The translations under genes were made by a program, and so were the position numbers. Of a stretch of DNA of 64,000 nucleotides, positions 10,883 to 19,431 are shown one piece after another. How positions within the stretch are numbered: the first letter of the stretch is position 1; each line of letters begins with the position of its first letter. The notes under the pieces are model-generated. The model saw only the letters and a list, made by a program, of their open reading frames with translations, was not told the origin of the DNA and did no database searches. This DNA is from Amycolatopsis jiangsuensis. Lineage in GTDB: Bacteria; Actinomycetota; Actinomycetes; Mycobacteriales; Pseudonocardiaceae. The stretch lies in the NCBI RefSeq assembly GCF_014204865.1, contig NZ_JACHMG010000001.1, positions 7,714,501 to 7,778,500 of the forward strand, read 5' to 3'.

Positions 10883-10907
10883 CCTCGTTCCTTCCTTGGC
10901 ACAGTCG

Positions 10908-12128
10908 TCACCAGCGCACCGGCAGTTCCCGCAATCCGCCGACCGCGAGGCCTTCGACCCGGCGCAGCCCGGTCTCCGGCACGGCGAGTTCGAGTCCCGG
11001 CAGCTTGCGCAGCAGAACCTCCAGCGTCACCTGCAGTTCGGTGCGCGCCAGCGGCTGGCCGAGACAGGCGTGCGCGCCGGCGCCGAACGCGAGATGCGGG
11101 TTCGGGCTGCGGCGCAGGTCCATCTCGGCGGCGCCGCCGAACGCGCGCTCGTCCCGGTTGGCCGCGGCCATACTGCACATCGCGGTGGTGCCGCTCGGCA
11201 GCACCGCGTCACCGACCTCGAGGTCCTCGGTGAGGTACCGCGACATGCCGACGCCCGCGTTGGCGTCGAGGCGCAGCGATTCCTCGACCGCGGTGCGCAC
11301 CAGCGCCGGGTCGGCGAGCAGCGCCTCCCACCGGGTGCGGTCGACGAGCAGCATCGCCACCATTTTGGCGATCATGTTCGCGGTGGTCTCGTGCCCGGCG
11401 ATGAGCAACCCGATGCCGGTGGCGGCGAGCAGCGCGTCGGACCAGGGTTCGCCGTCCGCGTCGGTTTCCGAGAGCAGCGCGCTGAGCAGGTCCTCGCCCG
11501 GGTCGGCGCGCTTGACCGCGAGGTGCCCGCCCAGGTACCGGCCGAACTCCGCCTGCGCGGCGTCGAACTCTTGCTGGGTGTAGCGGGTCATGCTGAGCAT
11601 CACGTCGGACCAGTGCGCGAACAGGTCCCGGTCGGTGTCCGGGACGCCGAGCAGATCGCAGATCACCCACACCGGCAGCGGAAACGCGAGGCCGGCCTTG
11701 AGGTCCGCCGGTGCGCCCGCGGCGGTCATCTCGTCGATCAGCTGCTCGGCCATCGCGGCGATCGCCGGCCGCAACGCGTTCATCCGCTTGGCGGTGAACC
11801 ACTTCCCGATCGTCCGGCGCCAGTTCAGGTGCGCGGGCCCGTGCTGCGGGATCACGGCGGCCATGTCGCTGTTGAACACTCCGCCGCTCTCGGTGTCGGC
11901 GACCCGGGCCGCGTCGTCGCCCGGCGTGGGCCGGGTGAACCGCGGATCGGACAGCACCGCCTTCACGTCCTGGTAGCGGGTGATCAGCGCGGCCTCGTCG
12001 CCACTGGCCAGCACCACCTTCCCGACCGGGCAGCGTTCCCGGAACTCGGCCCATTCCGCCGGTGCGTCCAGCGCGCCCGCCGCTTCGAACGGGAAACGCG
12101 GCGGCTGCTCGATGTCACTCCGGGTCAT
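10908..12128 (-). CDS. Cytochrome P450
   Basis: A 406-residue bacterial P450. Visible hallmarks are the I-helix oxygen-activation motif AGHETT, the K-helix ESLR and the heme loop LAFGAGAHACLGQPLA with the axial cysteine. It starts at MTRSDIEQ behind GAGGAGG; an upstream in-frame extension has no coding character. It is soluble and hydroxylates an unknown small molecule. Overall it resembles the CYP105/CYP107 type. A palindrome at 12185-12204 upstream suggests repression by a regulator not encoded next to it. Confidence 0.93.
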   Translation of the reverse strand: MTRSDIEQPPRFPFEAAGALDAPAEWAEFRERCPVGKVVLASGDEAALITRYQDVKAVLSDPRFTRPTPGDDAARVADTESGGVFNSDMAAVIPQHGPAHLNWRRTIGKWFTAKRMNALRPAIAAMAEQLIDEMTAAGAPADLKAGLAFPLPVWVICDLLGVPDTDRDLFAHWSDVMLSMTRYTQQEFDAAQAEFGRYLGGHLAVKRADPGEDLLSALLSETDADGEPWSDALLAATGIGLLIAGHETTANMIAKMVAMLLVDRTRWEALLADPALVRTAVEESLRLDANAGVGMSRYLTEDLEVGDAVLPSGTTAMCSMAAANRDERAFGGAAEMDLRRSPNPHLAFGAGAHACLGQPLARTELQVTLEVLLRKLPGLELAVPETGLRRVEGLAVGGLRELPVRW

Positions 12129-12184
12129 CGCGGACTCCTCCTCGCCTGTGGCCTCTGCGCCCGAGCATGGCCGAGGAGCCACGA

Positions 12185-12204
12185 TAAGTCAATCAGCTGA
12201 CTTA
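12185..12204. promoter_or_regulatory. Palindromic operator upstream of the P450 operon
   Basis: TAAGTCA-N6-TGACTTA is a perfect 7+6+7 inverted repeat 57 bases upstream of the P450 start codon. No regulator gene adjoins it. Confidence 0.55.
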
Positions 12205-12302
12205 GCGATGGCGGTGCGGTAATGAGAGAGTGCGCGGAAAGTAGTGCCCCACGGTTCTCGCCACGCGACGGGCTGCCCGCACGGGCTCGGCCCGTCTCGC
12301 GC

Positions 12303-12962
12303 TCAGTTCCGGCGCCGGGCGTTCTCGAGGTAGCGCAGGACGGCGGCCACCCGCCGGTCGACCTGGTCGGCGGGGGACAGGTCGAGTTTGGCGAAAATGC
12401 TGCGGATGTGCTTGTGCACGGCGCCGTCGGTGACCACGAGCCGTTCGGCGATCGCGGTGTTGCCCAGTCCCTGCGCCATCAGCGCGAGCACGTCCCGTTC
12501 CCGCGGGCTGAGCCGTTCCAGGCGGTCGTCCTGGCGGGAGCGGGTGAACAGCTGGGCGACGACCTCGGGATCGATGGCGGTACCGCCGGCGGCCACCCGC
12601 CGCAGCGCCGTCAGGAACTCCTCGACCCGGCCGACCCGCTCCTTGAGCAGGTAGCCGAGCCCGCCGGCCCCGCTGCCGAGCAGTTCGGTGGCGAAGCTCT
12701 GCTCGACGTAGGCGGACAGGACGAGCACGGCCAGCTCGGGCCTGCGCCGCCGGGCCTCGACGGCTGCGCGGATGCCCTCGTCGGTGTGCGAAGGCGGCAT
12801 CCGGACGTCGAGAATGGCGATGTCGGGCCGGTGCTCCTCGATGGCGTACAGCACGCCGTCGGCAGTGCCGGCGGTGGCGACCACGTCGAGCGCCTCGGCG
12901 CGCAGCAGCAGGGCGAGCCCCTCACGCAGCAACGGGTCGTCCTCGGCAATCACGATGCGCAC
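12303..12962 (-). CDS. NarL/LuxR-family response regulator
   Basis: 219 residues: receiver domain with the acidic pocket (EDD at 7-9) and phospho-acceptor Asp52 in LDVRMPP, then a C-terminal LuxR-type HTH (LSPRERDVLALMAQGLGNTAIAERL). The GTG at 12962 is chosen because GGAG lies six bases ahead and the receiver strand begins there; it directly follows the histidine kinase stop. It pairs with that kinase. A perfect palindrome at 14294-14309, upstream of both the kinase and the divergent operon, is a candidate binding site. Confidence 0.92.
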   Translation of the reverse strand: MRIVIAEDDPLLREGLALLLRAEALDVVATAGTADGVLYAIEEHRPDIAILDVRMPPSHTDEGIRAAVEARRRRPELAVLVLSAYVEQSFATELLGSGAGGLGYLLKERVGRVEEFLTALRRVAAGGTAIDPEVVAQLFTRSRQDDRLERLSPRERDVLALMAQGLGNTAIAERLVVTDGAVHKHIRSIFAKLDLSPADQVDRRVAAVLRYLENARRRN

Positions 12963-12963
12963 G

Positions 12964-14235
12964 TCACGCTCCACTGGGCAGTTCCATTTCGAGGATCGTC
13001 GGGCCGCCAGGCGGGCTGTCCAGGCGGAGGGTGCCATCCTGGGCGGCCAGCCGGCGGCGGATACCGGTGAGCCCGGAACCGCCGCTCTCGTCGGCGCCAC
13101 CCCGGCCGTCGTCGGTCACGACAAGACGCAGCCGGCCGCCGCGCGCGCGGACGGTGATCGTCACCTGGCCGGCGCCGCTGTGCTTGGCGACGTTCGTCAA
13201 GGCTTCGGCCGCGACGAAGTAGGCAGTCGCCTCGACCGAGGCGGCGCACCGTTCGGGCGTGTCCACGTCGATCCGGCACGGCACCACCGACTCGGCCGCC
13301 AGCCCCGACAGCGCGCTCTCCAGACCCCGGTCGGTCAACACCGGGGGCAGGATGCTCCGCGCGACCGAACGGAGTTCCGCCAGCGCCTGTTCGGCGGCCG
13401 ACTGCGCGCGCTCGAGGATTTCCCCGGCGTGGTCCGGATCGCGGGTGACCTGCCGGCGTGCGGCACCGAGCAGCACGGTCACCGTGACCATCCGGTTCTG
13501 GCTCCCGTCGTGCAGTGCACGTTCGATCCTGCGCAGTTCCGCGGCGTGCGCGTCCAGCGCGGCGGCACGGCTGGCGGTCAGTTCCGAGATCCGCATCGAG
13601 AGGTCGGTGCCGGGGTCGGCCGCGAGCAGCCGCCGGCCCGGGTTCGCCTGGAGCCGGGCCAGTGCCGGCCCGAATCCCACGATGAGCGCGATCCAGCCCA
13701 CTCCGAGCAGGGCGACGGCGAACGCGTCCGGCCAGGAGTGTGCGACACCGAAACCGAGCGAAGTGGCCGTCGTGTCCTGCGGGGCGAACCGCCAGTACAG
13801 CGGAAAAGCGAGGTCTCGCACGGCGAGCATCGGCAGCACGACACCGAGCAGCCCCAGCAGCAGACCAGCTGTGCCATGCCGGGCGAGCCAGCGCAGCTCC
13901 CGCCTCGTGACCGGGTCCGCGACGGCGAGCCGCAGCCGCAGCGGAGGACGGTCCGGGGGGATGAGCTCGGCACCGATCCGGGCGAGCCGCTGCCGTTCCC
14001 GGCGGGCAAGGGCGTGCACGGCACGCAGCACCAGCGGTGCCAGCAGCAGACCGACACCGACCACAGAGGACACCGCGGCGAGCACGGCGAGGACGAGGAC
14101 GCCCAGCGCCGGGGCCGCCGTGGTGAGCCCACTGCCGAGGTGCCCGAGCGCGGTGCCGCCGGCGCTCGCCGAACGCCGGACGATCTGCCCGAACCCCGGC
14201 TTCCGCTCTTCGGACGCCTCTGCGCGCGCTGCCAT
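12964..14235 (-). CDS. Sensor histidine kinase, HisKA_3 type
   Basis: 423 residues: about four membrane segments in the first 170 residues (ALGVLVLAVLAAVSSVVGVG and later helices), then a HisKA_3 dimerisation domain with His242 in RIERALHDGSQ and an ATPase domain (N-box ALTNVAKHSGA, G-boxes DDGRGG and GSGLTGIRRRL). The ATG at 14235 follows GGAGGG. It phosphorylates the NarL-type regulator immediately downstream. The membrane region has almost no extracytoplasmic loop, so it probably senses envelope stress or a membrane-embedded signal. Confidence 0.9.
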   Translation of the reverse strand: MAARAEASEERKPGFGQIVRRSASAGGTALGHLGSGLTTAAPALGVLVLAVLAAVSSVVGVGLLLAPLVLRAVHALARRERQRLARIGAELIPPDRPPLRLRLAVADPVTRRELRWLARHGTAGLLLGLLGVVLPMLAVRDLAFPLYWRFAPQDTTATSLGFGVAHSWPDAFAVALLGVGWIALIVGFGPALARLQANPGRRLLAADPGTDLSMRISELTASRAAALDAHAAELRRIERALHDGSQNRMVTVTVLLGAARRQVTRDPDHAGEILERAQSAAEQALAELRSVARSILPPVLTDRGLESALSGLAAESVVPCRIDVDTPERCAASVEATAYFVAAEALTNVAKHSGAGQVTITVRARGGRLRLVVTDDGRGGADESGGSGLTGIRRRLAAQDGTLRLDSPPGGPTILEMELPSGA

Positions 14236-14293
14236 CCGCCCTCCTTCCGTCGTGGGCAACCTTAAGCGCCCCGGCGCTTCGGCGGCTACGGAA

Positions 14294-14309
14294 GTACAGC
14301 CTGCTGTAC
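14294..14309. promoter_or_regulatory. Palindrome in divergent promoter region
   Basis: GTACAGC-CT-GCTGTAC, a perfect 16-bp palindrome between the kinase start and the divergent small membrane protein gene. It is a candidate binding site for the adjacent NarL-type regulator. Confidence 0.55.
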
Positions 14310-14399
14310 CTGCGAGTGGGCCGCCTACGGGATGGGAGGGCGCCTTCGCAGCTCATAGCGTTTCCGGACGACAGGGCACACCACGAAAGGCGAGAAGCA

Positions 14400-14612
14400 A
14401 TGACGAATACACAACCGCCGCCGCGGCACGACGTGACTCCCGTATCGCGCGGCAGCGTCGTCCGCACCCTGCTGTGGGCACTGCTGGTGATCAGCGTGCT
14501 CGCCAACATGGTCGCCTCCTTCATCGACGTCCCGACCTGGCCGCATCTGGCCTGTGGGCTCGTCACCGCCGCCTGCGCGACCGCGTTGCTCGTGACCCGG
14601 CTTCGGAGCTGA
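14400..14612 (+). CDS. Small two-helix membrane protein
   Basis: A 70-residue protein with two predicted membrane helices (about 25-42, VVRTLLWALLVISVLANMV; and about 50-66, LACGLVTAACATALLV) and a short Arg-containing C-terminus. GAAAGGCGAG precedes the ATG. It is the first gene of the operon divergent from the two-component system, 29 bases before the CPBP protease gene. No family recognised. Confidence 0.7.
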   Translation: MTNTQPPPRHDVTPVSRGSVVRTLLWALLVISVLANMVASFIDVPTWPHLACGLVTAACATALLVTRLRS

Positions 14613-14641
14613 AGAACCCGCACCGTCCGGAAAGGACAGAA

Positions 14642-15631
14642 ATGACCACGAACGCCCCGAACGAGGACAGGCGTGACCGGCGATCCCCGGCCGCCCCACG
14701 GAACAACGTCCTGTGCCGCCGCCCGCTGCTCTCGTTCTTCGTGCTGACGATCACCCTCAGCTGGCTGGCCTGGGTGCCGTATGTGTTGTCCCGCAACGGC
14801 CTGGGGGTGTGGCACTTCACGTTCCCCGGTGAGGCGCTGGGCAGCCAGCTCCTTGGCGTGCTTCCCGGCGCCTATCTCGGCCCGATCGCCTCGGCCCTCA
14901 TCGTGACCGCGGCGACCGAGGGCCGCGCCGGGCTGCGCGTCTGGCGTCGGCGAATGACCAATTTCCGGGTGCGCTGGTACTGGTACCTCGTGGTGCTGCT
15001 CGCGGTACCGGCCGCGTTGACACTGGGGACCGTCGTGCTCAGCGGTCAGGCGCCGCTGGTGCCCCCGGCGACCGTGCTGGCCGCGTTCCTGCCGGGGCTG
15101 GTGCTGCAGATGGTCACCACCGGCCTGGCCGAGGAACCCGGCTGGCGCGAGTTCGCGATGCCGCGCATGCAGCGTCGCCTCGGGCCGGTCGCCGCCACCC
15201 TCGCCGTCGGCGTCATCTGGGGTGCCTGGCACCTGCCGCTGTTCCTCACCGACTGGGGCGGCGGCCCGGCCCGCAGCCTCGTCGAACCGGTGGAGTTCCT
15301 GGTCACCGTCGTGGCCTTCAGTTTCGTGATGACCTGGGTCTTCAACCGGAGTGCGGGAAGCATGCCGCTGGTCATGCTGGTGCACACCAGCGTCAACAAC
15401 TTCGTTTCGGTGGCGTGGGCGTCGATGTTCCCGAACGTCGCGCCGGACGTCACGACCCACGCGTTCCTGCTCACCTCCGCGGTGGCGGCGGTGCTCGTCC
15501 TGGCCCTCACCCGCGGCCGGCTCGGCGTGCCGAGGCGGGACCGGGACGACTTGTCACTCATCCGGGTGGATGACGGTTGTCCGGGCGATGACCGGTTATT
15601 CGGTGCGGACCCGTTGGCACGAGGGAAGTGA
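14642..15631 (+). CDS. CPBP family intramembrane protease
   Basis: 329 residues with about eight membrane helices. Conserved motifs are E164-E-x-G-W-R, F/W-x-x-x-H197 (GAWHLPLF) and H248-T-S-x-x-N, the metal-binding and catalytic residues of the CAAX/Abi (CPBP) family. Members process prenylated proteins or bacteriocins, or act as sorting proteases. The stop overlaps the next gene region, so it is co-transcribed with two proteins that share a WGxxGLxGL membrane segment, which are possible substrates. The ATG at 14642 follows GGAAAGGA. Confidence 0.9.
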   Translation: MTTNAPNEDRRDRRSPAAPRNNVLCRRPLLSFFVLTITLSWLAWVPYVLSRNGLGVWHFTFPGEALGSQLLGVLPGAYLGPIASALIVTAATEGRAGLRVWRRRMTNFRVRWYWYLVVLLAVPAALTLGTVVLSGQAPLVPPATVLAAFLPGLVLQMVTTGLAEEPGWREFAMPRMQRRLGPVAATLAVGVIWGAWHLPLFLTDWGGGPARSLVEPVEFLVTVVAFSFVMTWVFNRSAGSMPLVMLVHTSVNNFVSVAWASMFPNVAPDVTTHAFLLTSAVAAVLVLALTRGRLGVPRRDRDDLSLIRVDDGCPGDDRLFGADPLARGK

Positions 15632-15639
15632 GGAGCGTC

Positions 15640-16893
15640 ATGACGGCCTGGTGGGGACTGGTGGGTCTGGCAGGACTGCCCGGGGTGTACGGCGTGCTCC
15701 GCGCGGCCGCGGCCCGGTCGCCGGCCGGACGTGATCCGCTGGCGCGCTACCCGGTCGCGCAGGAACCGGCGCTCCCGAACGCCGACGCGGCGCACACGCC
15801 GCTCATGCTGCCGCGAGTCTCCCCGGAAATGCTCCACAACGACGGCGGCTACGACCCCCAGCCCGACGGACCCCGTGCGGTCCCCCAGCCCGGCCCCGCA
15901 CCGGTACCCACCCCAGCCGCCGTCCCCCAGGCCCGCACCGGTGCCGAGGACGCTCCAGCCCCGCCCGCGGCCACGGTACCGACTGCAGCTCCGGTCCCGG
16001 GCGGAAGTCCGGTGCCGAGTGGGGGCGCGGTGCCGAGTGGGGCGCAGGTGCCGGTCGGCAGTGCCGTGCCGAGCGCAGTTTCGAGCGCGGCCCCGATGCA
16101 GGGCGGGAGTGCGGTGCCGAACGCGGTTCCCGCGGCGAGCGCGGTCCCCACGGTGAGTGCGGCCCCGGTACCGGGCGTGAGCCCGATGCCGAGTGCGAGC
16201 CCTGCGCGGAGCGTGGCTCCGGAGCCGAGTGCGAGCCCTGCGCCGAGCGTGGCCCCGGAGCCGAGCGCGGTCCCGGTGCAGAGTGGCTTCCCGACGCCGA
16301 GCCTGCCCCCGGTGTCGGGTGCACCTTCGGCGCCGAGCACACCTCCGGCACCGGGCGGCAGCTCGGCTCCGGCCGACGCACGGGCTTCCGTGGAGACTCC
16401 GCCCACCGCACAACCGCCGGCCCCGGCGTCCGTCCCGGGCACACCCGAGCCCCCGACGTCGTGGGAACCGGGCCCTGCGCTCGTTCCGACGCAGCCCTTC
16501 ACCGCGCAGCCGTCCCCTCCGGACGGCGACGCCGGCAGGAGCGCGACCATCGCCCCCGTGGCGGCGGAACCTCCGAAACGGCCCGAAGAACCGAAACCGA
16601 TTTCTGACCACACGGAACCACCCGCCCGCGCGGAGTCGCCCGTCCGCTCCGAAATGGCGGACAACTCCGAAAAGACCACGCACGCGGAAATACCCGACCG
16701 CATGGAATCGCTCGACCGTTCCGAGACGCCCGACGGCTCCGAGAAGCCCGACAGCTCAGCGCCCGCTCCGGAGCGGGGGGTGCGAAGCCTGCGGCGCCAG
16801 CCGGTGCAGCAGCTGGCCACCTCGGTCGTGGCAACGATCCAGCACCGCCGTGGGCAGATCGCCCGCATGTTCCGAAAGGAGAACAGCACATGA
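15640..16893 (+). CDS. Membrane-anchored Pro/Ser/Ala-rich low-complexity protein
   Basis: 417 residues. The N-terminus is a Gly-rich hydrophobic helix (WWGLVGLAGLPGVYGVL, 4-20) followed by Arg residues. Residues about 85-240 are tandem short repeats (GGAVPSGA/ PSASPAPS-like units), then a proline-rich stretch, a charged segment of degenerate repeats around SE-x-PD (about 325-375) and a basic C-terminus (RQPVQQLATSVVATIQHRRG). The ATG is chosen for GAGGAG five bases ahead; an in-frame GTG overlapping the CPBP stop is the alternative. It overlaps the next gene by ATGA. Function unknown; it looks like a cell-wall-spanning or scaffold protein. Confidence 0.75.
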   Translation: MTAWWGLVGLAGLPGVYGVLRAAAARSPAGRDPLARYPVAQEPALPNADAAHTPLMLPRVSPEMLHNDGGYDPQPDGPRAVPQPGPAPVPTPAAVPQARTGAEDAPAPPAATVPTAAPVPGGSPVPSGGAVPSGAQVPVGSAVPSAVSSAAPMQGGSAVPNAVPAASAVPTVSAAPVPGVSPMPSASPARSVAPEPSASPAPSVAPEPSAVPVQSGFPTPSLPPVSGAPSAPSTPPAPGGSSAPADARASVETPPTAQPPAPASVPGTPEPPTSWEPGPALVPTQPFTAQPSPPDGDAGRSATIAPVAAEPPKRPEEPKPISDHTEPPARAESPVRSEMADNSEKTTHAEIPDRMESLDRSETPDGSEKPDSSAPAPERGVRSLRRQPVQQLATSVVATIQHRRGQIARMFRKENST

Positions 16894-17246
16894 TCGGCAA
16901 ATCCCGACGTCTGGCGTGCGCGCTCGGCATAGCGGCCACCGTCCCGTTGGTCGCGGCCGGCTCTGCCGAGGCGGCCGCACCGGCGCCCGGCTCCACGCAC
17001 GCCGTCAGCTACGCGGTCCCGGCACCGGCCCAGAACCAGGACAACCAAGACAACGACAACGACAACGGCGACAACGGGTTGTGGGGCCTCTTCGGCCTGG
17101 TCGGCCTTCTGGGTCTCGCGGGCCTGGTGCGCCGCGGCCCCAAACGGGGCGCCATGGCGGGCTACCCGGCCGCCGACCCGGACCAGGCCCCGCCGGCGAA
17201 CACCTACCCGCCCGCCAGCCCGCGTCGTGGCCCTCCGGACACCTGA
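16890..17246 (+). CDS. Exported small protein with WGxxGLxGL membrane segment
   Basis: 118 residues: signal peptide (about 1-29, ending SAEAAA), an Asn/Asp-rich linker (48-63), then a Gly-rich membrane segment WGLFGLVGLLGLAGLVRR (65-82) followed by basic residues and a proline-rich tail. The hydrophobic segment with trailing Arg resembles WGxxGxxG-type C-terminal anchors, except that a 36-residue tail follows. It starts inside the stop of the upstream gene, whose N-terminus carries the same WGLxGLxGL pattern. Likely a surface protein processed or held in the membrane; exact role unknown. Confidence 0.8.
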   Translation: MIGKSRRLACALGIAATVPLVAAGSAEAAAPAPGSTHAVSYAVPAPAQNQDNQDNDNDNGDNGLWGLFGLVGLLGLAGLVRRGPKRGAMAGYPAADPDQAPPANTYPPASPRRGPPDT

Positions 17247-17278
17247 GCGCACGCACTGGTTCGGCTGGGCCCGCGTTG

Positions 17279-17722
17279 TCAGGAGTGCTGCGCGTCGTGG
17301 CAGGGATCCAGCAACGCGGTGCCGCAGCCGAGCCGCGCCCACACCGTTTTCCCGTCCGGGTTGTCGTGGACACCCCAGGCGTCGGTGAGGCGGTCGACGA
17401 GCAGCATGCCGCGGCCGCGCAGACTGCTCCGGTCGGGCTGCCGGAGAAAGGGACGACGGCGTTCCGGGTCGTCCACCTCGATGACCACGAGACACGGGTG
17501 GGAGAGGACGGTCAGTCGTGCCCAGCTGGGGCCGGCGGTGTGCTCGCAGGCGTTGGCCGTGATCTCCTCGACCACCACGAGGACGTCGGCGAGGTGATCG
17601 GGCCCCAGATGAGCCAGTGACCGGCGGGCCCAGCCGCGGAGCCTGCCGAGTGCCGGGAGCCCGGTTCCCCGCAAGTCCATCACCCAGGGCGCGCTGTCGT
17701 ACCCCCAGTCGGGATCTGCCAC
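17279..17722 (-). CDS. RsbW-like anti-sigma factor / serine kinase ATPase
   Basis: A 147-residue stand-alone GHKL ATPase. The N-box is VVEEITANACEHT, followed by IEVDDPERRRP and a G-box (GRGMLLVDRLTDAWG). Such proteins bind a sigma factor or an anti-anti-sigma STAS protein and phosphorylate the latter. The GTG at 17722, preceded by AAAGGGGCGAG, is preferred; a GTG at 17791 would add 23 residues without domain content. It is divergent from a GAF-SpoIIE phosphatase, with a STAS protein next to that, giving all three parts of a partner switch. Confidence 0.85.
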   Translation of the reverse strand: MADPDWGYDSAPWVMDLRGTGLPALGRLRGWARRSLAHLGPDHLADVLVVVEEITANACEHTAGPSWARLTVLSHPCLVVIEVDDPERRRPFLRQPDRSSLRGRGMLLVDRLTDAWGVHDNPDGKTVWARLGCGTALLDPCHDAQHS

Positions 17723-17837
17723 CTCGCCCCTTTCACCCGCAGGCCGCTCACGCAGGACTGCGTACCCGGAGCGGGCAGGTTCCACACGCACGGAGCGGCT
17801 CGTCGCCGAGCCGGGTGTGCCCGGCTACGGTCATGCT

Positions 17838-19052
17838 ATGCCGCAGCGCACGCCAGAGCCGGAGTCCCGGACCCTGCTGAGCGAGATCATCAGCACCGGG
17901 ACGACTCACGTCGGTCTGGCCGAAGAGCTGGAGAAGACGCTCGACCGGGCATGTGCCGTCCTTGAGGTCGACACCGCCACGGTGCTGCGCCACGAAGCCC
18001 GGTGGCAGCATCTCGTCGCGGTCGCCTCCGCCGGCCTCGAAGAGGAGGTCTACCAAGGGACGCGGGTGCCGGTCGGCAGCGGGTTCGCCGGTGCCGTGGC
18101 GCAGAGCCGGGAACCGGTCGTGATCGACCGCGTCGACGAGACCACGGTGGTGAACGCCCTGCTGTGGGAACGCGGCCTGCACACCATGCTCGGCGTGCCG
18201 ATGCTCGCCGGGGACGAGCTGGTCGGCGTCCTGCACGTCGGGTCGGTGCGGGAACGCGCGTTCAGTGCCACCGACATCGAGACCGTCCGGCTGCTCGCCG
18301 GCCACCTCGCGGCCGCGATGCAGGCGGAGCTGTTGCGGCAGAACCAGTCGGCGACGCTCGCGCTGCAGCGCAGCCTGCTGCCGGGCTCGCTGCCGCGGAT
18401 CGACGGACTGCGACTGGCCGGCCGCTACGTCCCGGGCGCCGGTGCCGGGCTGGGCGGCGACTGGTACGACCTGTTCGAGCTGCCCGGTGACCGGGTCGGC
18501 ATCGTCATGGGCGACGTGTCCGGACACGGCCTCGACGCCGCGGTGATCATGGGGCGGCTCCGCAGCGCACTGCGCGCGTACGCGCTCGACTGTGCGGATC
18601 CGGCCGAGGTGCTCGGCAAGCTGAACCGCAAGGCCGACCACTTCGAACACGGTGTGATGGCGACCGTCGCCTACGGAATCATCGATGCCGGGCGATCGCG
18701 GCTCGCGCTGTCCCTCGCGGGGCACTTGCCGCCGGCCCTGGTTTCACCCGGCACAGCGGCGGAACTGGTGGACGCGCCGGCCGACCCGCCGATCGGCCTG
18801 ACGACCAGGCCGGCCCAGCGGCGCACCACCGTGGTCGGCCTGCGGCCGGACACCGTACTGGCCTTCTACACCGACGGCCTGGTCGAGCGCCGCGACCAGC
18901 TCGCCGACACCGGGATGCGACTGCTCACCGAGCTGCTCCGGGTCGAAGAGCCCGAACCCGCCTGCACCCGGCTCATGTCGAAGCTGGTCGGCTCCCGTCC
19001 CCCGCAGGACGACGTCGCGCTGGTGGTGATCCGCGTCGCCGGCACCCGGTGA
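17838..19052 (+). CDS. GAF domain SpoIIE-type PP2C phosphatase
   Basis: 404 residues: GAF sensor domain (about 20-165), a short coiled linker (LRQNQSATLALQRSLLP) and a SpoIIE/PP2C phosphatase domain (about 190-400) with metal-binding GGDWYD and GDVSGHGLDAA and a late DD pair in PPQDDVALVV. Such enzymes dephosphorylate STAS anti-anti-sigma factors, releasing the sigma factor. Its stop abuts the stop of the convergent STAS gene, and an RsbW-like kinase is divergent upstream. The signal sensed by the GAF domain is unknown. Confidence 0.92.
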   Translation: MPQRTPEPESRTLLSEIISTGTTHVGLAEELEKTLDRACAVLEVDTATVLRHEARWQHLVAVASAGLEEEVYQGTRVPVGSGFAGAVAQSREPVVIDRVDETTVVNALLWERGLHTMLGVPMLAGDELVGVLHVGSVRERAFSATDIETVRLLAGHLAAAMQAELLRQNQSATLALQRSLLPGSLPRIDGLRLAGRYVPGAGAGLGGDWYDLFELPGDRVGIVMGDVSGHGLDAAVIMGRLRSALRAYALDCADPAEVLGKLNRKADHFEHGVMATVAYGIIDAGRSRLALSLAGHLPPALVSPGTAAELVDAPADPPIGLTTRPAQRRTTVVGLRPDTVLAFYTDGLVERRDQLADTGMRLLTELLRVEEPEPACTRLMSKLVGSRPPQDDVALVVIRVAGTR

Positions 19053-19412
19053 TCACTCCCGGTCCAATGCCGTCTCGAGCGTGCGGTACAGCGGCAAGCT
19101 CTGTGCCAGGCCGGTCAGCTCGATGGGCCGCACCGTCGCCCGGCCGGCCGCCACGATCCGGAACGACGTGCCACTCGGCATCCCCTGACACAGCGACAGC
19201 AGCGCGGTCAGGCCCGCCGAGGCGAGGAAATCCACCGCACTCAGGTCCAGCACCAGCACCGGCGGACCGAGCGTGCACGCCTCGGTGACCGCCGCCGTCA
19301 CCTTCGGCGCGGTCACCACGTCGATGTCTCCGCGCACGGTCAGCACCACAGCCGGTGACCGGTCTTCCCGCTCGATCGACAGCTCTCCCGGCGAGCCGAT
19401 CAGATCGCTCAT
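19053..19412 (-). CDS. STAS domain anti-anti-sigma factor
   Basis: 119 residues forming one STAS domain (VLTVRGDIDVVTAPKV ... LDLSAVDFLASAGLTAL). Ser65 in DFLASAGL is the conserved phosphorylation site. When dephosphorylated by the neighbouring SpoIIE enzyme it should sequester the RsbW-like kinase. The ATG at 19412 follows GAAGGGAAAG. A 10-bp stem-loop lies just upstream (19432-19459). Confidence 0.9.
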   Translation of the reverse strand: MSDLIGSPGELSIEREDRSPAVVLTVRGDIDVVTAPKVTAAVTEACTLGPPVLVLDLSAVDFLASAGLTALLSLCQGMPSGTSFRIVAAGRATVRPIELTGLAQSLPLYRTLETALDRE

Positions 19413-19431
19413 CGCGCTTTCCCTTCGCAGG

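Noticed and set aside
10682-12204. A natural-product biosynthetic cluster around the P450
   Set aside because: Only the P450 and ferredoxin are present; no synthase, tailoring or resistance gene adjoins them.
15980-16340. CRISPR-like or tandem DNA repeats in the Pro/Ser-rich gene
   Set aside because: The units are short, degenerate and in frame, encoding a low-complexity protein; there are no unique spacers.
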